NCBI GenBank assembly: GCA_900768265.1
Contig: CAAGCF010000008.1
Span: 20,380-84,379, forward strand
Length of the DNA: 64,000 nucleotides
Direction of reading: 5' to 3'
Source: an uncultured Collinsella sp.
Lineage (GTDB): Bacteria; Actinomycetota; Coriobacteriia; Coriobacteriales; Coriobacteriaceae
Both the position numbers and the translations under genes were made by a program. Under the pieces are notes generated by a model. It had not been told where the DNA came from and did no database searches. It saw only the letters and a program-made list of their open reading frames with translations. Below are positions 18,176 through 26,034 of this stretch, in pieces (within the stretch, counting starts at the first letter, position 1; each line of letters opens with the position of its first letter).

Positions 18176-18659
18176 CCTGCGCATTGGCCACGGCTACGAC
18201 GTCCACCGTTTGGTGGAGGGGCGTCGATGTATCATCGGCGGGGTCGACATTCCCTACGAGCGCGGCCTGCTAGGTCACTCGGATGCCGATGTGCTCGCGC
18301 ACGCCTTGGCCGATGCCATTCTGGGCGCCTGCCGCGGGGGAGACATCGGCAAGCTATTCCCCGACACCGATCCCGCCTACGAGGGTGCCGATTCGATGGT
18401 GCTGCTCGCTCGCGTGATGGACTATGCGCGCGAGCTGGGCTTTGAGTTTGTCGATGCCGATTGCACCATTGCCTGTCAGCAACCCAAGATCACCCCGCAT
18501 CGCGATGCCATGCGCGCCAACCTTGCCCATGCCCTGGGCGTTGACGTCGAAAACGTGGGCGTCGCCGCCACTACGACCGAAAAGCTCGGTTGGGAAGGCC
18601 AGGGCGAGGGAATCGGTGCCTGGGCCGTCTGCCTGCTACAGAAAACCGTTAAGGAGTAA
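18165..18659 (+). CDS. ispF: 2-C-methyl-D-erythritol 2,4-cyclodiphosphate synthase
   Basis: The fifth step of the MEP pathway, a trimeric zinc enzyme. The metal-site motif 'IGHGYDVHRLVEG' (Asp-x-His) is at the N-terminus. 'LLGHSDADVLAHALADAILG', 'IGKLFPDTDPAYEGADS' and 'GVAATTTEKLGWEGQGEGI' follow. I chose the ATG at 18165 (164 residues), which follows GAGGGAGAGGA; an in-frame ATG at 18132 lies inside ispD and would add 11 atypical residues. The overlap with ispD implies coupling, and cysS follows 3 nt after the stop. Confidence 0.96.
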   Translation: MFSNLRIGHGYDVHRLVEGRRCIIGGVDIPYERGLLGHSDADVLAHALADAILGACRGGDIGKLFPDTDPAYEGADSMVLLARVMDYARELGFEFVDADCTIACQQPKITPHRDAMRANLAHALGVDVENVGVAATTTEKLGWEGQGEGIGAWAVCLLQKTVKE

Positions 18660-18662
18660 CGA

Positions 18663-20129
18663 ATGCGTATCTACAACAGCGCTACCCATAAAAAGGAAGA
18701 GTTTCAGCCCATCGAGTCCGGCAAGGTCCGCATGTACGTGTGCGGCCCCACGGTCTACGACAACATCCACATCGGCAATGCCCGCACGTTCATCAGCTTT
18801 GACGTGATTCGTCGCTGGCTCATCGCGAGCGGTTACGAGGTCACGTTCGCCCAGAACCTCACCGATGTCGATGACAAGATCATCAAGCGCGCCAACGAGC
18901 AGGGCAGAACGGCTGCCGAGGTCGCGACGGAGTTCTCCGACAAGTTCATCGGCGTCATGCGCGCCGCTAACGTGCTCGATCCCGATGTGCGCCCCCGCGC
19001 CACCAAGGAGATCGGCCCCATGATCGCCATGATCAAGACGCTTATCGAGCAGGGCCACGCTTACGCAGCCGATAACGGCGATGTGTACTTTGCCGTGCGC
19101 AGCGATCCCAACTATGGTCAGGTCTCGGGCCGCAACATCGACGACCTTATGGTTGGCGCGCGCATCGAGGAGAACGAGGACAAGAACGACCCGCTCGACT
19201 TTGCCCTGTGGAAGGCCGCCAAGCCCGGCGAGCCCAGCTGGCCGAGCCCCTGGGGCGAGGGCCGTCCCGGCTGGCACACCGAGTGCGCCGCCATGGTGCA
19301 CCGCTACCTGGGCACCCCGATCGACATCCACGGCGGCGGCTCCGATCTTGCCTTCCCGCATCACGAGAACGAGTGCGCCCAGGCCACTTGCGCCTGGCAT
19401 CAGGGCTTCTCCAACACCTGGATGCACACGGGCATGCTGCTGGTAGACGGCGAGAAGATGTCCAAGTCGCTCGGTAACTTCTTTACGCTGGCCGAGGTGC
19501 TCGAGCAGCACTCCGCTGCCGCTCTGCGCCTGCTGATGCTGCAGACGAGCTATCGCTCGCCGCTCGACTTTTCTTGGGAGCGCCTGGAGGGTGCCGAGAA
19601 CTCGCTCACGCGTATCGCCGGTACGGTCGAGAACCTGCGCTGGGCCGCGAACCATGCGACGGCCGATGCCGATGAGGCGGCATCCGAGGCGTTTGCCGCC
19701 AAGGCCGCCGAGACTCGTGCCACTTTTAAGGAGTGCATGGACGACGACTTTAACACCGCCGGTGCCATGGGCGCCGTCTTTGGCTTTGTGACCGAGTGCA
19801 ACCAGTACCTGGAGCAGGCGGGCGACGCTGCCGACAAGGCCGCCGCGCTTGCCGCCGCCGATACGCTGGTCGAGCTGCTCGATACGTTTGGCGTTGAGCT
19901 CCCCGAGCCCAAGGTCGAGCTGCCGCTGGGTCTGCTAGGCGTTGCCGCCGGCCTGGTCGCCTACACGGGCGACGATGTGGACGAGGCTGCTGCCAAGATT
20001 CTCGAGGCCCGCGCCGACGCCCGCGCCGCCAAGAACTGGGATCTGGCCGACGCCATCCGCGACCAGCTCAAGGACCTCGGGCTGACGATCGAGGATACGG
20101 CCGCCGGTACCCGTATTAAGTGTCTCTAG
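18663..20129 (+). CDS. cysS: cysteinyl-tRNA synthetase
   Basis: A class I synthetase that charges tRNA-Cys. The HIGH-like motif is 'PTVYDNIHIGNA' (residues about 30-41), the zinc-site region is 'WHTECAAMVHRYLG' and 'FPHHENECAQ', and the KMSKS motif is 'GEKMSKSLGNF' near 265. The C-terminal anticodon-binding DALR-like domain is present, giving 488 residues. It follows ispF by 3 nt in the disA-ispD-ispF-cysS operon, a gene order seen in many Gram-positives. Structured element N copy B follows it. Confidence 0.97.
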   Translation: MRIYNSATHKKEEFQPIESGKVRMYVCGPTVYDNIHIGNARTFISFDVIRRWLIASGYEVTFAQNLTDVDDKIIKRANEQGRTAAEVATEFSDKFIGVMRAANVLDPDVRPRATKEIGPMIAMIKTLIEQGHAYAADNGDVYFAVRSDPNYGQVSGRNIDDLMVGARIEENEDKNDPLDFALWKAAKPGEPSWPSPWGEGRPGWHTECAAMVHRYLGTPIDIHGGGSDLAFPHHENECAQATCAWHQGFSNTWMHTGMLLVDGEKMSKSLGNFFTLAEVLEQHSAAALRLLMLQTSYRSPLDFSWERLEGAENSLTRIAGTVENLRWAANHATADADEAASEAFAAKAAETRATFKECMDDDFNTAGAMGAVFGFVTECNQYLEQAGDAADKAAALAAADTLVELLDTFGVELPEPKVELPLGLLGVAAGLVAYTGDDVDEAAAKILEARADARAAKNWDLADAIRDQLKDLGLTIEDTAAGTRIKCL

Positions 20130-20135
20130 TATTTG

Positions 20136-20238
20136 TCGACCGTTCGAGGTGCGGCAGATTGCCTTGAAAGAGGAGGGCATAGACCTGGTGGTCATGCCCG
20201 ACGATTGGAAGGCAAGGTGCCGTGGCTCGGACGGTCGA
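20136..20238. repeat. structured element N, copy B (inverted orientation)
   Basis: The outer stem TCGACCGT..TCGAG pairs with CTCGG..ACGGTCGA. The core reads GGGCAT-A-GACC-TGGT-GGTCATGCCC with flanks 'GCAGATTGCCTTGAAAG' and 'TTGGAAGGCAAGGTGC', the reverse-complement orientation of copy A. TTGCCTT pairs with AAGGCAA in the flanks, where copy A has different but also paired bases. It lies between the cysS stop and the rlmB leader. Confidence 0.7.
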
Positions 20239-20272
20239 TTCTTGTTCGTTATCTATTTAAGGAGGCCGTTTT

Positions 20273-21193
20273 ATGGCCGACAATCGCAAGCGTGCACCGC
20301 GTGGAGGCAAGCAAGCTGTTTCCGACTCGCGTCCGATTCGCCGCAACGACCGTGCTGCCGCTCCCAAGGGTCAGCGCGAGCGCTCCCAAGCCCAGGCTGC
20401 GCGCCCGCAGCGAGATCGCAACCGCGACGCTGTCCAGGCTCCCAGGGGCGAGTTTATCGAAGGCCGTCGTGCTGCCGCCGAGGCGCTGCGTACCGGCTTT
20501 CCCGTTAAGTGCGCGCTTATCGCCGAGGGCGGGGAGCGCGATGCCGCCTTGTCGCGCCTGGTCGATGACCTCAATGCCGCGGGCGTCCGCATTAAGTATG
20601 TGCCGCGCGCGCAGCTCGATGCGCTGTCGAGCCATGGCGCTCACCAGGGTATTGCGCTCGAGGTGGGAAATTTCCCCTATGCCGATGTCGCCGATATCCT
20701 CGATCGCGCGGGTGACGGACCGGCGCTCGTCGTCGTGCTCGACCATGTGACCGACGATGGCAACTTTGGCGCCATCGTGCGCTCCGCCGAGGTCGTGGGC
20801 GCGGCGGGCGTCATCATTGCCAACAAGCGCGCCGCCGGTGTGACCGTGGGCAGCTACAAGACTTCTGCCGGTGCCGTCATGCACCTGCCCATCGCGCAGG
20901 TTCCCAATATCGCCCGAGCGCTCGATGACCTCAAGGCCGCCGGCTTTTGGGTGGGCGGTGCTTCAGAGCACGCCGAGGGCAGCTGCTGGGATGCCCCCTT
21001 CGAGGGTCGCGTTGCGCTCGTCATGGGCTCCGAGGGCGACGGCATCTCGCGCCTGGTGCTTGAGAAATGCGACTTTTTGACCAAGCTTCCCCAGCGCGGC
21101 ATGACCGAGAGTCTCAACGTGGCCCAGGCGACCACCGCGCTGTGCTTTGAGTGGCTGCGCCGCAATGCCGGCGAGCTCATGGGGGAGGAGTAG
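20273..21193 (+). CDS. rlmB: 23S rRNA (guanosine-2'-O-)-methyltransferase RlmB/TrmH family
   Basis: A SPOUT-class methyltransferase that methylates ribose 2'-OH in rRNA; G2251 in E. coli is the known RlmB site. Residues 1-60 are a basic, low-complexity extension. Residues about 63-130 form the SpoU substrate-binding domain ('FIEGRRAAAEALRTGFPVKC'). The rest is the SPOUT knot, with 'LDHVTDDGNFGAIVRSAEVV' (motif 1), 'ALVMGSEGDGISRLV' (motif 2) and 'LPQRGMTESLNVAQATTALC' (motif 3). AAGGAGG precedes the ATG. The adjacent NYN RNase gene and cysS match the cysS-mrnC-rlmB-yacP order of Bacillus, except that no mini-RNase III gene is present. Confidence 0.92.
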   Translation: MADNRKRAPRGGKQAVSDSRPIRRNDRAAAPKGQRERSQAQAARPQRDRNRDAVQAPRGEFIEGRRAAAEALRTGFPVKCALIAEGGERDAALSRLVDDLNAAGVRIKYVPRAQLDALSSHGAHQGIALEVGNFPYADVADILDRAGDGPALVVVLDHVTDDGNFGAIVRSAEVVGAAGVIIANKRAAGVTVGSYKTSAGAVMHLPIAQVPNIARALDDLKAAGFWVGGASEHAEGSCWDAPFEGRVALVMGSEGDGISRLVLEKCDFLTKLPQRGMTESLNVAQATTALCFEWLRRNAGELMGEE

Positions 21194-21196
21194 CGC

Positions 21197-21874
21197 ATGT
21201 CCAAGAAGAACCGCGCCAAGTCCAAGGCCAAGCGCTTTGGCGAAGGCTCGGCCAAGCCGATTGTTTCGGCCGCGACTTATGGCGTGGGCGGCAATGCGTT
21301 TGCGCAGGCTATCGCCGATCCGGTTTCGACGGTGCACTCCAATAAGCCCGAGCTGCTGGTGGTTGACGGCTACAACGTGATTCACTGCACGCCGCGCTAC
21401 GAAAAGCTCGTCTACGACCATTCCGACGATCCATATTCCAGCGACGTCCACGATATGGCGCGCACCGCGCTCATCAACGATGTTGCGGCGTTTGCCCAGG
21501 GCCGCTACGAGGCCGTGATCGTGTTCGACGGCGCGGGCAATATCTCCAGCGAGCGCCCCAACCTGCCGACCCGTGGCGTGCGTATCGAGTTTTCGCCGAC
21601 GGGCGTCTCCGCCGATACCGTGGTGCAGAAGCTCTGCATCGAGGCGCGCGAGGAAGGCCGCGCGTGCTCCGTGGTGTCGAGCGACGGCACGATCCAGGCC
21701 GTCGTCATGGGCAAGGGAGTCACGCGCATCTCGAGCCGCATGCTGGTGGACGAGATCAAGCAGATCGATAACGACGTTCACGAGGCAGAGGAAGCTCCGC
21801 AGATCAAGATGACCCTGGGCAGCCGCCTGAGCCCCGATGCCCTGGCCAAGCTCAAGGCGTTGCGCGGGAGGTAG
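21197..21874 (+). CDS. NYN-domain ribonuclease (YacP/Rae1-like)
   Basis: A predicted PIN-like NYN RNase of 225 residues. Bacillus YacP (Rae1) is a ribosome-associated mRNA endonuclease. The first 45 residues are basic. The NYN core starts with 'LLVVDGYNVIH' (first acidic residue), continues with 'YEAVIVFDGAGN' and 'FSPTGVSADTVVQKL', and ends with 'CSVVSSDGTIQ'. These supply the acidic cluster of the active site. It follows rlmB by 3 nt, the standard context for YacP. The basic N-terminal extension is longer than in Bacillus and may aid ribosome binding. Confidence 0.85.
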   Translation: MSKKNRAKSKAKRFGEGSAKPIVSAATYGVGGNAFAQAIADPVSTVHSNKPELLVVDGYNVIHCTPRYEKLVYDHSDDPYSSDVHDMARTALINDVAAFAQGRYEAVIVFDGAGNISSERPNLPTRGVRIEFSPTGVSADTVVQKLCIEAREEGRACSVVSSDGTIQAVVMGKGVTRISSRMLVDEIKQIDNDVHEAEEAPQIKMTLGSRLSPDALAKLKALRGR

Positions 21875-21949
21875 GGGAGTATCTGTAGAGACCAGCTACT
21901 CGGCTGGTCAATTCACTGGCTTGTAGTTATTGGGTTGTGGACTTGTCAT

Positions 21950-22005
21950 CGCCAAAACGAATAGTTTTTTGTTTTGGCGAACAGATAAAACTATTCGTTC
22001 TGGCG
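21950..22005. repeat. palindromic repeat T (single copy seen)
   Basis: CGCCAAAACGAATAGTTTT (21950-21968) pairs with AAAACTATTCGTTCTGGCG (21987-22005), with one mismatch, giving a 56-nt hairpin. A second partial copy ('TGGCGAATAGTTTTGAG') follows at once. It resembles families P, Q and S in form but not in sequence. Confidence 0.7.
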
Positions 22006-22098
22006 AATAGTTTTGAGATGTGGTCGGTCGAAGGGCCTGTTGCGCCCCATCCTCAATTCCTTTATCCTTAACAGGCTTCGCGCGAAAGCGCCAAGTGT

Positions 22099-22173
22099 GC
22101 CAGTGTGGCGCAACGGTAGCGCAACTGATTTGTAATCAGTGGGTTGCAGGTTCGATTCCTGTCACTGGCTCCA
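22099..22173 (+). tRNA. tRNA-Thr (anticodon TGT)
   Basis: Cloverleaf: acceptor GCCAGTG/CACTGGC, anticodon stem CTGAT/ATCAG with loop TTTGTAA (anticodon TGT) and T-arm loop TTCGATT. CCA is encoded at 22171-22173. It lies 224 bp after the NYN RNase gene and is followed by a terminator. Confidence 0.95.
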
Positions 22174-22183
22174 TGAGAGTTTC

Positions 22184-22219
22184 GGGCTCTGTTCCCTTTT
22201 GTGGGACAGGGCCCGTTTC
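22184..22219 (+). terminator. tRNA-Thr terminator
   Basis: GGGCTCTGTTCCC pairs with GGGACAGGGCCC (one bulge), followed by GTTTCTATTT. Confidence 0.75.
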
Positions 22220-22270
22220 TATTTGTGTCGATAAGTCAGCGGGTTTGGCGCCAATCAAGCTTCAGGTTTG

Positions 22271-22405
22271 TCTCGATCTGTAACACGAAGGGGCGGAAAA
22301 CCGTTCTTACTGTTACAGAATGAGACGTAAGCTGGGGTCTCTGCGTAATATCTCGATCTGTAACAGATAGGGGAGGAATAACCCTCTTACTGTTACAGAT
22401 CGAGA
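22271..22405. repeat. palindromic repeat S, two 55-nt copies
   Basis: Two direct copies (22271-22325 and 22351-22405), each exactly 55 nt, start TCTCGATCTGTAACA and end TGTTACAG-A-GAGA. The arms pair in both. The inner segments differ (GGGGCGGAAAACCG versus GGGGAGGAATAACC) but keep the layout. The 22174-22816 stretch has no convincing gene; it holds these repeats and repeat H copy 3. Confidence 0.8.
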
Positions 22406-22458
22406 TGAAAACGGCGAAGTCCCTGGTCTACTTGATCGAGCGAGGATTTTCGGACATA

Positions 22459-22581
22459 CGAGCGTGGAAAATCTCCCGCTTAGTGAATGAGCGTGGATAA
22501 TCTGCCACATTGGGCCCAGTGGCACGTCAAAAGTGGGAGATTATCCACGCTCGATTTCAAACGGAAGAAAATCCACGCTCG
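22459..22581. repeat. palindromic repeat H, copy 3 (nested)
   Basis: CGAGCGTGGAAAATCTCCC at 22459-22477 pairs with GGGAGATTATCCACGCTCG at 22535-22553. Inside is a second hairpin carrying GAGCGTGGATAATCTGCCAC and GTGGCAC, and a half copy (ATCCACGCTCG) follows at 22571-22581. It appears to be one H palindrome inserted within another. Confidence 0.75.
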
Positions 22582-22816
22582 ATTTTGCCTGGGAAGAGCA
22601 ATCTTCTGTCTGGGAAGCTCGATCTCGACCTATATATAGGTGCAAATGAGTCGTTATCGAAGTAATAATCTGCAGGCTCACTCCACTACGCCAAAGTGTT
22701 CCCTCGGGAAATGGCACCAGCGCAGCCAAATCTACCGTCCTTCATATCCAAACTCAACAAAACCGCAGGTCAAAGATATATAGATACGCCCGGCACCGTG
22801 TATCTAGAGGTTTTCG

Positions 22817-22846
22817 TTGACAGCCCCCAAGGTTGCATCGTATTAT
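22817..22846 (+). promoter_or_regulatory. promoter of the tRNA-Tyr/Thr/Met-tuf unit
   Basis: A consensus TTGACA (22817-22822), an 18-nt spacer and TATTAT (22841-22846), about 60 nt before tRNA-Tyr. The flanking GAGGTTTTCGTTGACAGC recurs with one change (GAGGTTTTCATTGACAGC) at the rpmG promoter (24646). Confidence 0.8.
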
Positions 22847-22908
22847 CTTCTTCGTTCGCGGGGGCGGTGGTCCAAAAGACCAAAGGACCTGCGGATACTT
22901 GAACGATT

Positions 22909-22990
22909 GGGAGTTTGCCCGAGTGGTTAATGGGGACGGGCTGTAAACCCGTTGGCTCTGCCTACATAGGTTCGAATCCTATAGCTCCCA
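22909..22990 (+). tRNA. tRNA-Tyr (anticodon GTA)
   Basis: A class II tRNA with a long variable arm. Acceptor GGGAGTT/AGCTCCC, anticodon stem around loop CTGTAAA (anticodon GTA), T-loop TTCGAAT. CCA is not encoded (ACCC follows). It is the first gene of a tRNA-tuf transcription unit. Confidence 0.95.
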
Positions 22991-23000
22991 CCCGTCAAGT

Positions 23001-23076
23001 GCCTGTATAGCTCAGTCGGTAGAGCACTTCGTTGGTAACGAAGAGGTCACCAGTTCAAGTCTGGTTGCAGGCTCCA
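23001..23076 (+). tRNA. tRNA-Thr (anticodon GGT)
   Basis: Acceptor GCCTGTA/TGCAGGC, anticodon stem CTTCG/CGAAG with loop TTGGTAA (anticodon GGT), T-loop TTCAAGT. CCA is encoded at 23074-23076. It lies 10 nt after tRNA-Tyr. Confidence 0.95.
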
Positions 23077-23079
23077 TCC

Positions 23080-23156
23080 GGCGGTGTAGCTCAGTTGGTT
23101 AGAGCACACGGTTCATACCCGTGGCGTCACTGGTTCGAATCCAGTCACCGCTACCA
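23080..23156 (+). tRNA. elongator tRNA-Met (anticodon CAT)
   Basis: Acceptor GGCGGTG/CACCGCT (G-T first pair), anticodon loop TTCATAC (CAT), T-loop TTCGAAT. CCA is encoded at 23154-23156. The anticodon stem lacks the three consecutive G-C pairs of initiator tRNA and the first pair is G-T rather than a C-A mismatch, so it is called elongator Met. A tRNA-Ile(CAU) is less likely but cannot be excluded. Confidence 0.9.
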
Positions 23157-23167
23157 TAGGTAACACG

Positions 23168-23198
23168 GTGGCTTCTCAATAGTATGTTGAGAGGCCAC
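23168..23198 (+). other. hairpin in the tuf leader
   Basis: GTGGCTTCTCAA pairs with TTGAGAGGCCAC (one G-T pair) around a 7-nt loop. There is no T-run, so it is more likely an RNA-processing or stability element between tRNA-Met and tuf than a terminator. Confidence 0.5.
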
Positions 23199-23252
23199 TA
23201 TGGTATAAAGGCAAAGTCCCGTCCGGGGACGACCTGTTTAGAGGAGGGCTTT

Positions 23253-24443
23253 ATGGCCAAAGAGAAGTTTGAGCGCACTAAGCCGCATGTTAACATCGGC
23301 ACCATTGGTCACGTCGACCACGGCAAGACCACGCTGACCGCCGCCATCACCAAGGTTCTCTCCGAGACCGAGGGCTGCAAGGCTGACTTCACTGCGTTCG
23401 AGAACATCGACAAGGCTCCCGAGGAGCGCGAGCGCGGCATTACGATCTCCGTCTCCCACGTCGAGTACGAGACTGCTGCCCGTCACTATGCTCACGTTGA
23501 CTGCCCGGGCCACGCTGACTACGTCAAGAACATGATCTCCGGTGCTGCTCAGATGGACGGCGCTATCTTGGTCATCGCCGCTACCGACGGCCCCATGGCT
23601 CAGACCCGCGAGCACATCCTGCTCGCCCGTCAGGTTGGCGTTCCTTACATCGTCGTCTTCCTGAACAAGTGCGACATGGTTGACGATGACGAGCTCATCG
23701 ACCTCGTCGAGATGGAGACCCGTGAGCTCCTCTCCGAGTACGATTTCCCCGGCGACGACATCCCCGTCATCCGTGGTTCCGCTCTGGGCGCTCTCGAGGG
23801 CGACGCCAAGTGGATGGACGCTATCCGCGAGCTCATGAACGCCGTCGACGAGTACATCCCGACGCCTGCTCGTAACAACGACCTCCCGTTCCTGATGGCC
23901 GTTGAGGACGTTATGACCATCTCCGGCCGTGGTACTGTTGCTACCGGCCGTGTCGAGCGCGGTGAGCTCAAGCTCAACGAGCCCGTCGAGATCGTCGGCA
24001 TCAAGGATACCCAGAACACCGTCGTTACCGGTATCGAGATGTTCCGTAAGTCCATGGACTTCTGCGAGGCTGGCGACAACGTCGGTCTGCTGCTCCGCGG
24101 CATCAAGCGCGAGGACATCGAGCGCGGCCAGGTTCTCTGCAAGCCCGGTTCGGTTACCCCGCACACCAAGTTCACCGGCGAGATCTACGTTCTGACCAAG
24201 GAGGAGGGCGGCCGTCACACCCCGTTCTTCGATGGTTATCGTCCTCAGTTCTACTTCCGTACCACCGACGTTACCGGTACGGTCAAGCTCCCCGAGGGCA
24301 CCGAGATGGCTATGCCTGGTGACCACATCACCATCGAGGGCGACCTCATCCACCCGATCGCCATGGAGGAGGGCCTGCGCTTCGCTATCCGCGAGGGTGG
24401 CCACACCGTCGGTTCGGGCATCGTCTCCACGATCATTGAGTAA
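23253..24443 (+). CDS. tuf: elongation factor Tu
   Basis: The GTPase that delivers aminoacyl-tRNA to the ribosome, 396 residues. The GTP-binding motifs are 'GHVDHGKTT' (G1), 'DCPGHADYVKNM' (G3) and 'NKCDMVDD' (G4); switch I 'EERERGITI' is intact. Domains II and III follow with 'SGRGTVATGRVERG' and 'GLRFAIREGGHTVGSG'. GAGGAGG precedes the ATG at 23253; an in-frame ATG at 23184 lies in the leader and would add a non-EF-Tu segment. It is transcribed with three tRNAs rather than with fusA. Confidence 0.98.
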   Translation: MAKEKFERTKPHVNIGTIGHVDHGKTTLTAAITKVLSETEGCKADFTAFENIDKAPEERERGITISVSHVEYETAARHYAHVDCPGHADYVKNMISGAAQMDGAILVIAATDGPMAQTREHILLARQVGVPYIVVFLNKCDMVDDDELIDLVEMETRELLSEYDFPGDDIPVIRGSALGALEGDAKWMDAIRELMNAVDEYIPTPARNNDLPFLMAVEDVMTISGRGTVATGRVERGELKLNEPVEIVGIKDTQNTVVTGIEMFRKSMDFCEAGDNVGLLLRGIKREDIERGQVLCKPGSVTPHTKFTGEIYVLTKEEGGRHTPFFDGYRPQFYFRTTDVTGTVKLPEGTEMAMPGDHITIEGDLIHPIAMEEGLRFAIREGGHTVGSGIVSTIIE

Positions 24444-24469
24444 ATTAGCTCTCTGATAGTTGACTTAGA

Positions 24470-24504
24470 GAACCCGGCACTTATATGGGTGCCGGGTTCT
24501 TTTC
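24470..24504 (+). terminator. tuf terminator
   Basis: GAACCCGGCAC and GTGCCGGGTTC form an 11-bp perfect stem with an 8-nt loop, followed by TTTTCT. Confidence 0.9.
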
Positions 24505-24645
24505 TGCAATGGATATTGAGCCGTTGCTGGTGTCGAGAAGATCAATAATGGTCCTGGTTGCACCGTCGATTAGCTCTCGATGGCTTCATTGATGTGTTCC
24601 AAATATGAATGGATCCACCGAGAACCAATTGATTCGAGGTTTTCA

Positions 24646-24673
24646 TTGACAGCACTTACATAGAGCTGATAAA
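24646..24673 (+). promoter_or_regulatory. rpmG promoter
   Basis: TTGACA (24646-24651), a 16-nt spacer and GATAAA (24668-24673), about 50 nt before rpmG. Its upstream flank is nearly identical to that of the tRNA-tuf promoter. Confidence 0.7.
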
Positions 24674-24720
24674 GTACCATCTCGTGCCCGTACGGGGCGG
24701 AAATGAAAGGTTCAGGATAA

Positions 24721-24870
24721 ATGCGTACTCTAGTTACTCTTGCGTGCACTGAGTGCAAGCGCCGCAACTATACGACCACCAAGAACAAGTCGAACATGCC
24801 TGATCGTATGGAGATCAAGAAGTATTGCCCCTGGTGCCGTCACCACACGTTGCACAAAGAGACTCGCTAG
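24721..24870 (+). CDS. rpmG: 50S ribosomal protein L33
   Basis: A 49-residue ribosomal protein of the large subunit. It begins 'MRTLVTLACTECKRRNY' and contains two CxxC pairs ('CTEC' and 'CPWC'), the zinc-ribbon form of L33. It ends 'HHTLHKETR'. The gene starts the rpmG-tRNA-Trp-secE-nusG arrangement typical of bacteria, where L33 often precedes secE. Confidence 0.96.
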   Translation: MRTLVTLACTECKRRNYTTTKNKSNMPDRMEIKKYCPWCRHHTLHKETR

Positions 24871-24883
24871 TCTCTAGTCATAT

Positions 24884-24959
24884 ACGCCAGTAGTTCAATT
24901 GGTAGAGCATCGGTCTCCAAAACCGAGTGTTGAGGGTTCGAGTCCTTCCTGGCGTGCCA
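24884..24959 (+). tRNA. tRNA-Trp (anticodon CCA)
   Basis: Acceptor ACGCCAG/CTGGCGT, anticodon stem around loop TCTCCAAAA (anticodon CCA), T-loop TTCGAGT, with CCA encoded at 24957-24959. It lies between rpmG and secE, a conserved position. Confidence 0.96.
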
Positions 24960-24968
24960 GTCATTATT

Positions 24969-25000
24969 CCGTAAGCTCCCAATTGGGGGCTTACGGTTTA
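24969..25000 (+). terminator. terminator or attenuator before secE
   Basis: CCGTAAGCTCCC and GGGGGCTTACGG form an 11-12-bp stem with a very short loop, followed by TTTA. It would separate tRNA-Trp from secE, or let some transcription continue. Confidence 0.65.
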
Positions 25001-25035
25001 CTCATGTATAAGCGCATTGCGCGGAGGTAACCCAA

Positions 25036-25374
25036 ATGGCCAACAAGAAGAACAAGAAGAAGGCACAGCAGCAGGCGCCTGCCAATAACGCTGCCGCCAA
25101 CTCCAAGGTTGAGGCCAAGAAGGCCGTTGCCAAGAAGAACGAGAAGGCTGCGAAGTCCAAGAAGAACGAGAAGCCTGGTTTCTTCGCCCGCACCAAGAAG
25201 TATTTCGCTTCGGTCAAGTCCGAGATGAAGCGTGTCACGTGGCCCGATAAGAAGGAGCTCGTGAACTACTCTGTCGTCGTTTGCGCTTCTCTGATCGTCG
25301 TCGGCGTCGTCATCGCTCTGCTCGATGCTGGCTTTGGCGAGGCTCTTGCTCTGTTCTCTGGATTGAGGGGCTAA
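25036..25374 (+). CDS. secE: preprotein translocase subunit SecE
   Basis: A small subunit of the SecYEG channel. Residues 1-50 are a Lys/Ala-rich extension typical of high-GC Gram-positives. The conserved amphipathic helix 'KKYFASVKSEMKRVTWPDKK' comes next, followed by one transmembrane helix ('YSVVVCASLIVVGVVIALL'). The length is 112. GGAGGT precedes the ATG, and nusG follows 3 nt after the stop. Confidence 0.95.
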   Translation: MANKKNKKKAQQQAPANNAAANSKVEAKKAVAKKNEKAAKSKKNEKPGFFARTKKYFASVKSEMKRVTWPDKKELVNYSVVVCASLIVVGVVIALLDAGFGEALALFSGLRG

Positions 25375-25377
25375 ACC

Positions 25378-25914
25378 ATGTCTAAGCGTTGGTACGTCGT
25401 TCACACTTACTCTGGATACGAGAACCGCGTTAAGTCCGATCTCGAGCATCGCATCGAGACCATGGGCATGCAGGACCGTATCTTTGATATCGAGATTCCT
25501 ATGGAGCGCGTCACCGAGATCAAAGAGGGTGGCAAGCGCGAGACCAAGGATTCTAAGATCTTCCCGGGTTATGTCCTGGTTCGCATGGAGATGGATGACG
25601 ATGCGTGGACGTGTGTTCGCAACACGCCCGGTGTCACCGGTTTCCTGGGCGGCAACGGCAAGCCCGCTCCGCTTTCCCGCGACGAGTACAACAAGATGAC
25701 TCGTCGTCCCGGTAAGGGCGATTCGCCCAAGCGCACTTCGGTCGATATTCAGGTCGGCACGTCTGTCCGCGTCACTGATGGCCCGCTTACCGACTTTGAT
25801 GGCAAGGTCTCCGAGGTTAACACCGAGGCCGGCAAGCTTAAGGTCACGCTGATGATCTTTGGCCGCGAGACGCCGGTCGAGCTCGACTTTAACCAGGTCG
25901 CTGTCATCGCTTAA
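25378..25914 (+). CDS. nusG: transcription antitermination factor NusG
   Basis: A transcription elongation and coupling factor of 178 residues. The NGN domain (residues 1-115) starts 'SKRWYVVHTYSGYENRVK' and contains 'FPGYVLVRMEMDDDAWTCVR' and 'GVTGFLGG'. The KOW domain (about 125-178) includes 'VGTSVRVTDGPLTDFDGKV' and 'VTLMIFGRETPVELDFNQV'. It is translated from the secE-nusG mRNA upstream of the rplK-rplA genes. Confidence 0.97.
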   Translation: MSKRWYVVHTYSGYENRVKSDLEHRIETMGMQDRIFDIEIPMERVTEIKEGGKRETKDSKIFPGYVLVRMEMDDDAWTCVRNTPGVTGFLGGNGKPAPLSRDEYNKMTRRPGKGDSPKRTSVDIQVGTSVRVTDGPLTDFDGKVSEVNTEAGKLKVTLMIFGRETPVELDFNQVAVIA

Positions 25915-26034
25915 GTTTTCGTCCGTTCGCGCGAGCGTGCTTCTTCTGTGACTGCTCATCTCAGGAGTGCTTCTAACACGTGCGTGCTTACGATATAGCA
26001 AGTACTTCACACTCGTGATTCGAAAGGAATGACC

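Noticed and set aside
22020..22283. An open frame over tRNA-Thr
   Set aside because: It crosses a clear tRNA and a terminator, so it is not a gene.
22174..22816. Small protein genes in the repeat-rich gap between tRNA-Thr and the tRNA-tuf promoter
   Set aside because: The only open frames pass through palindromes S and H and have no ribosome binding sites.
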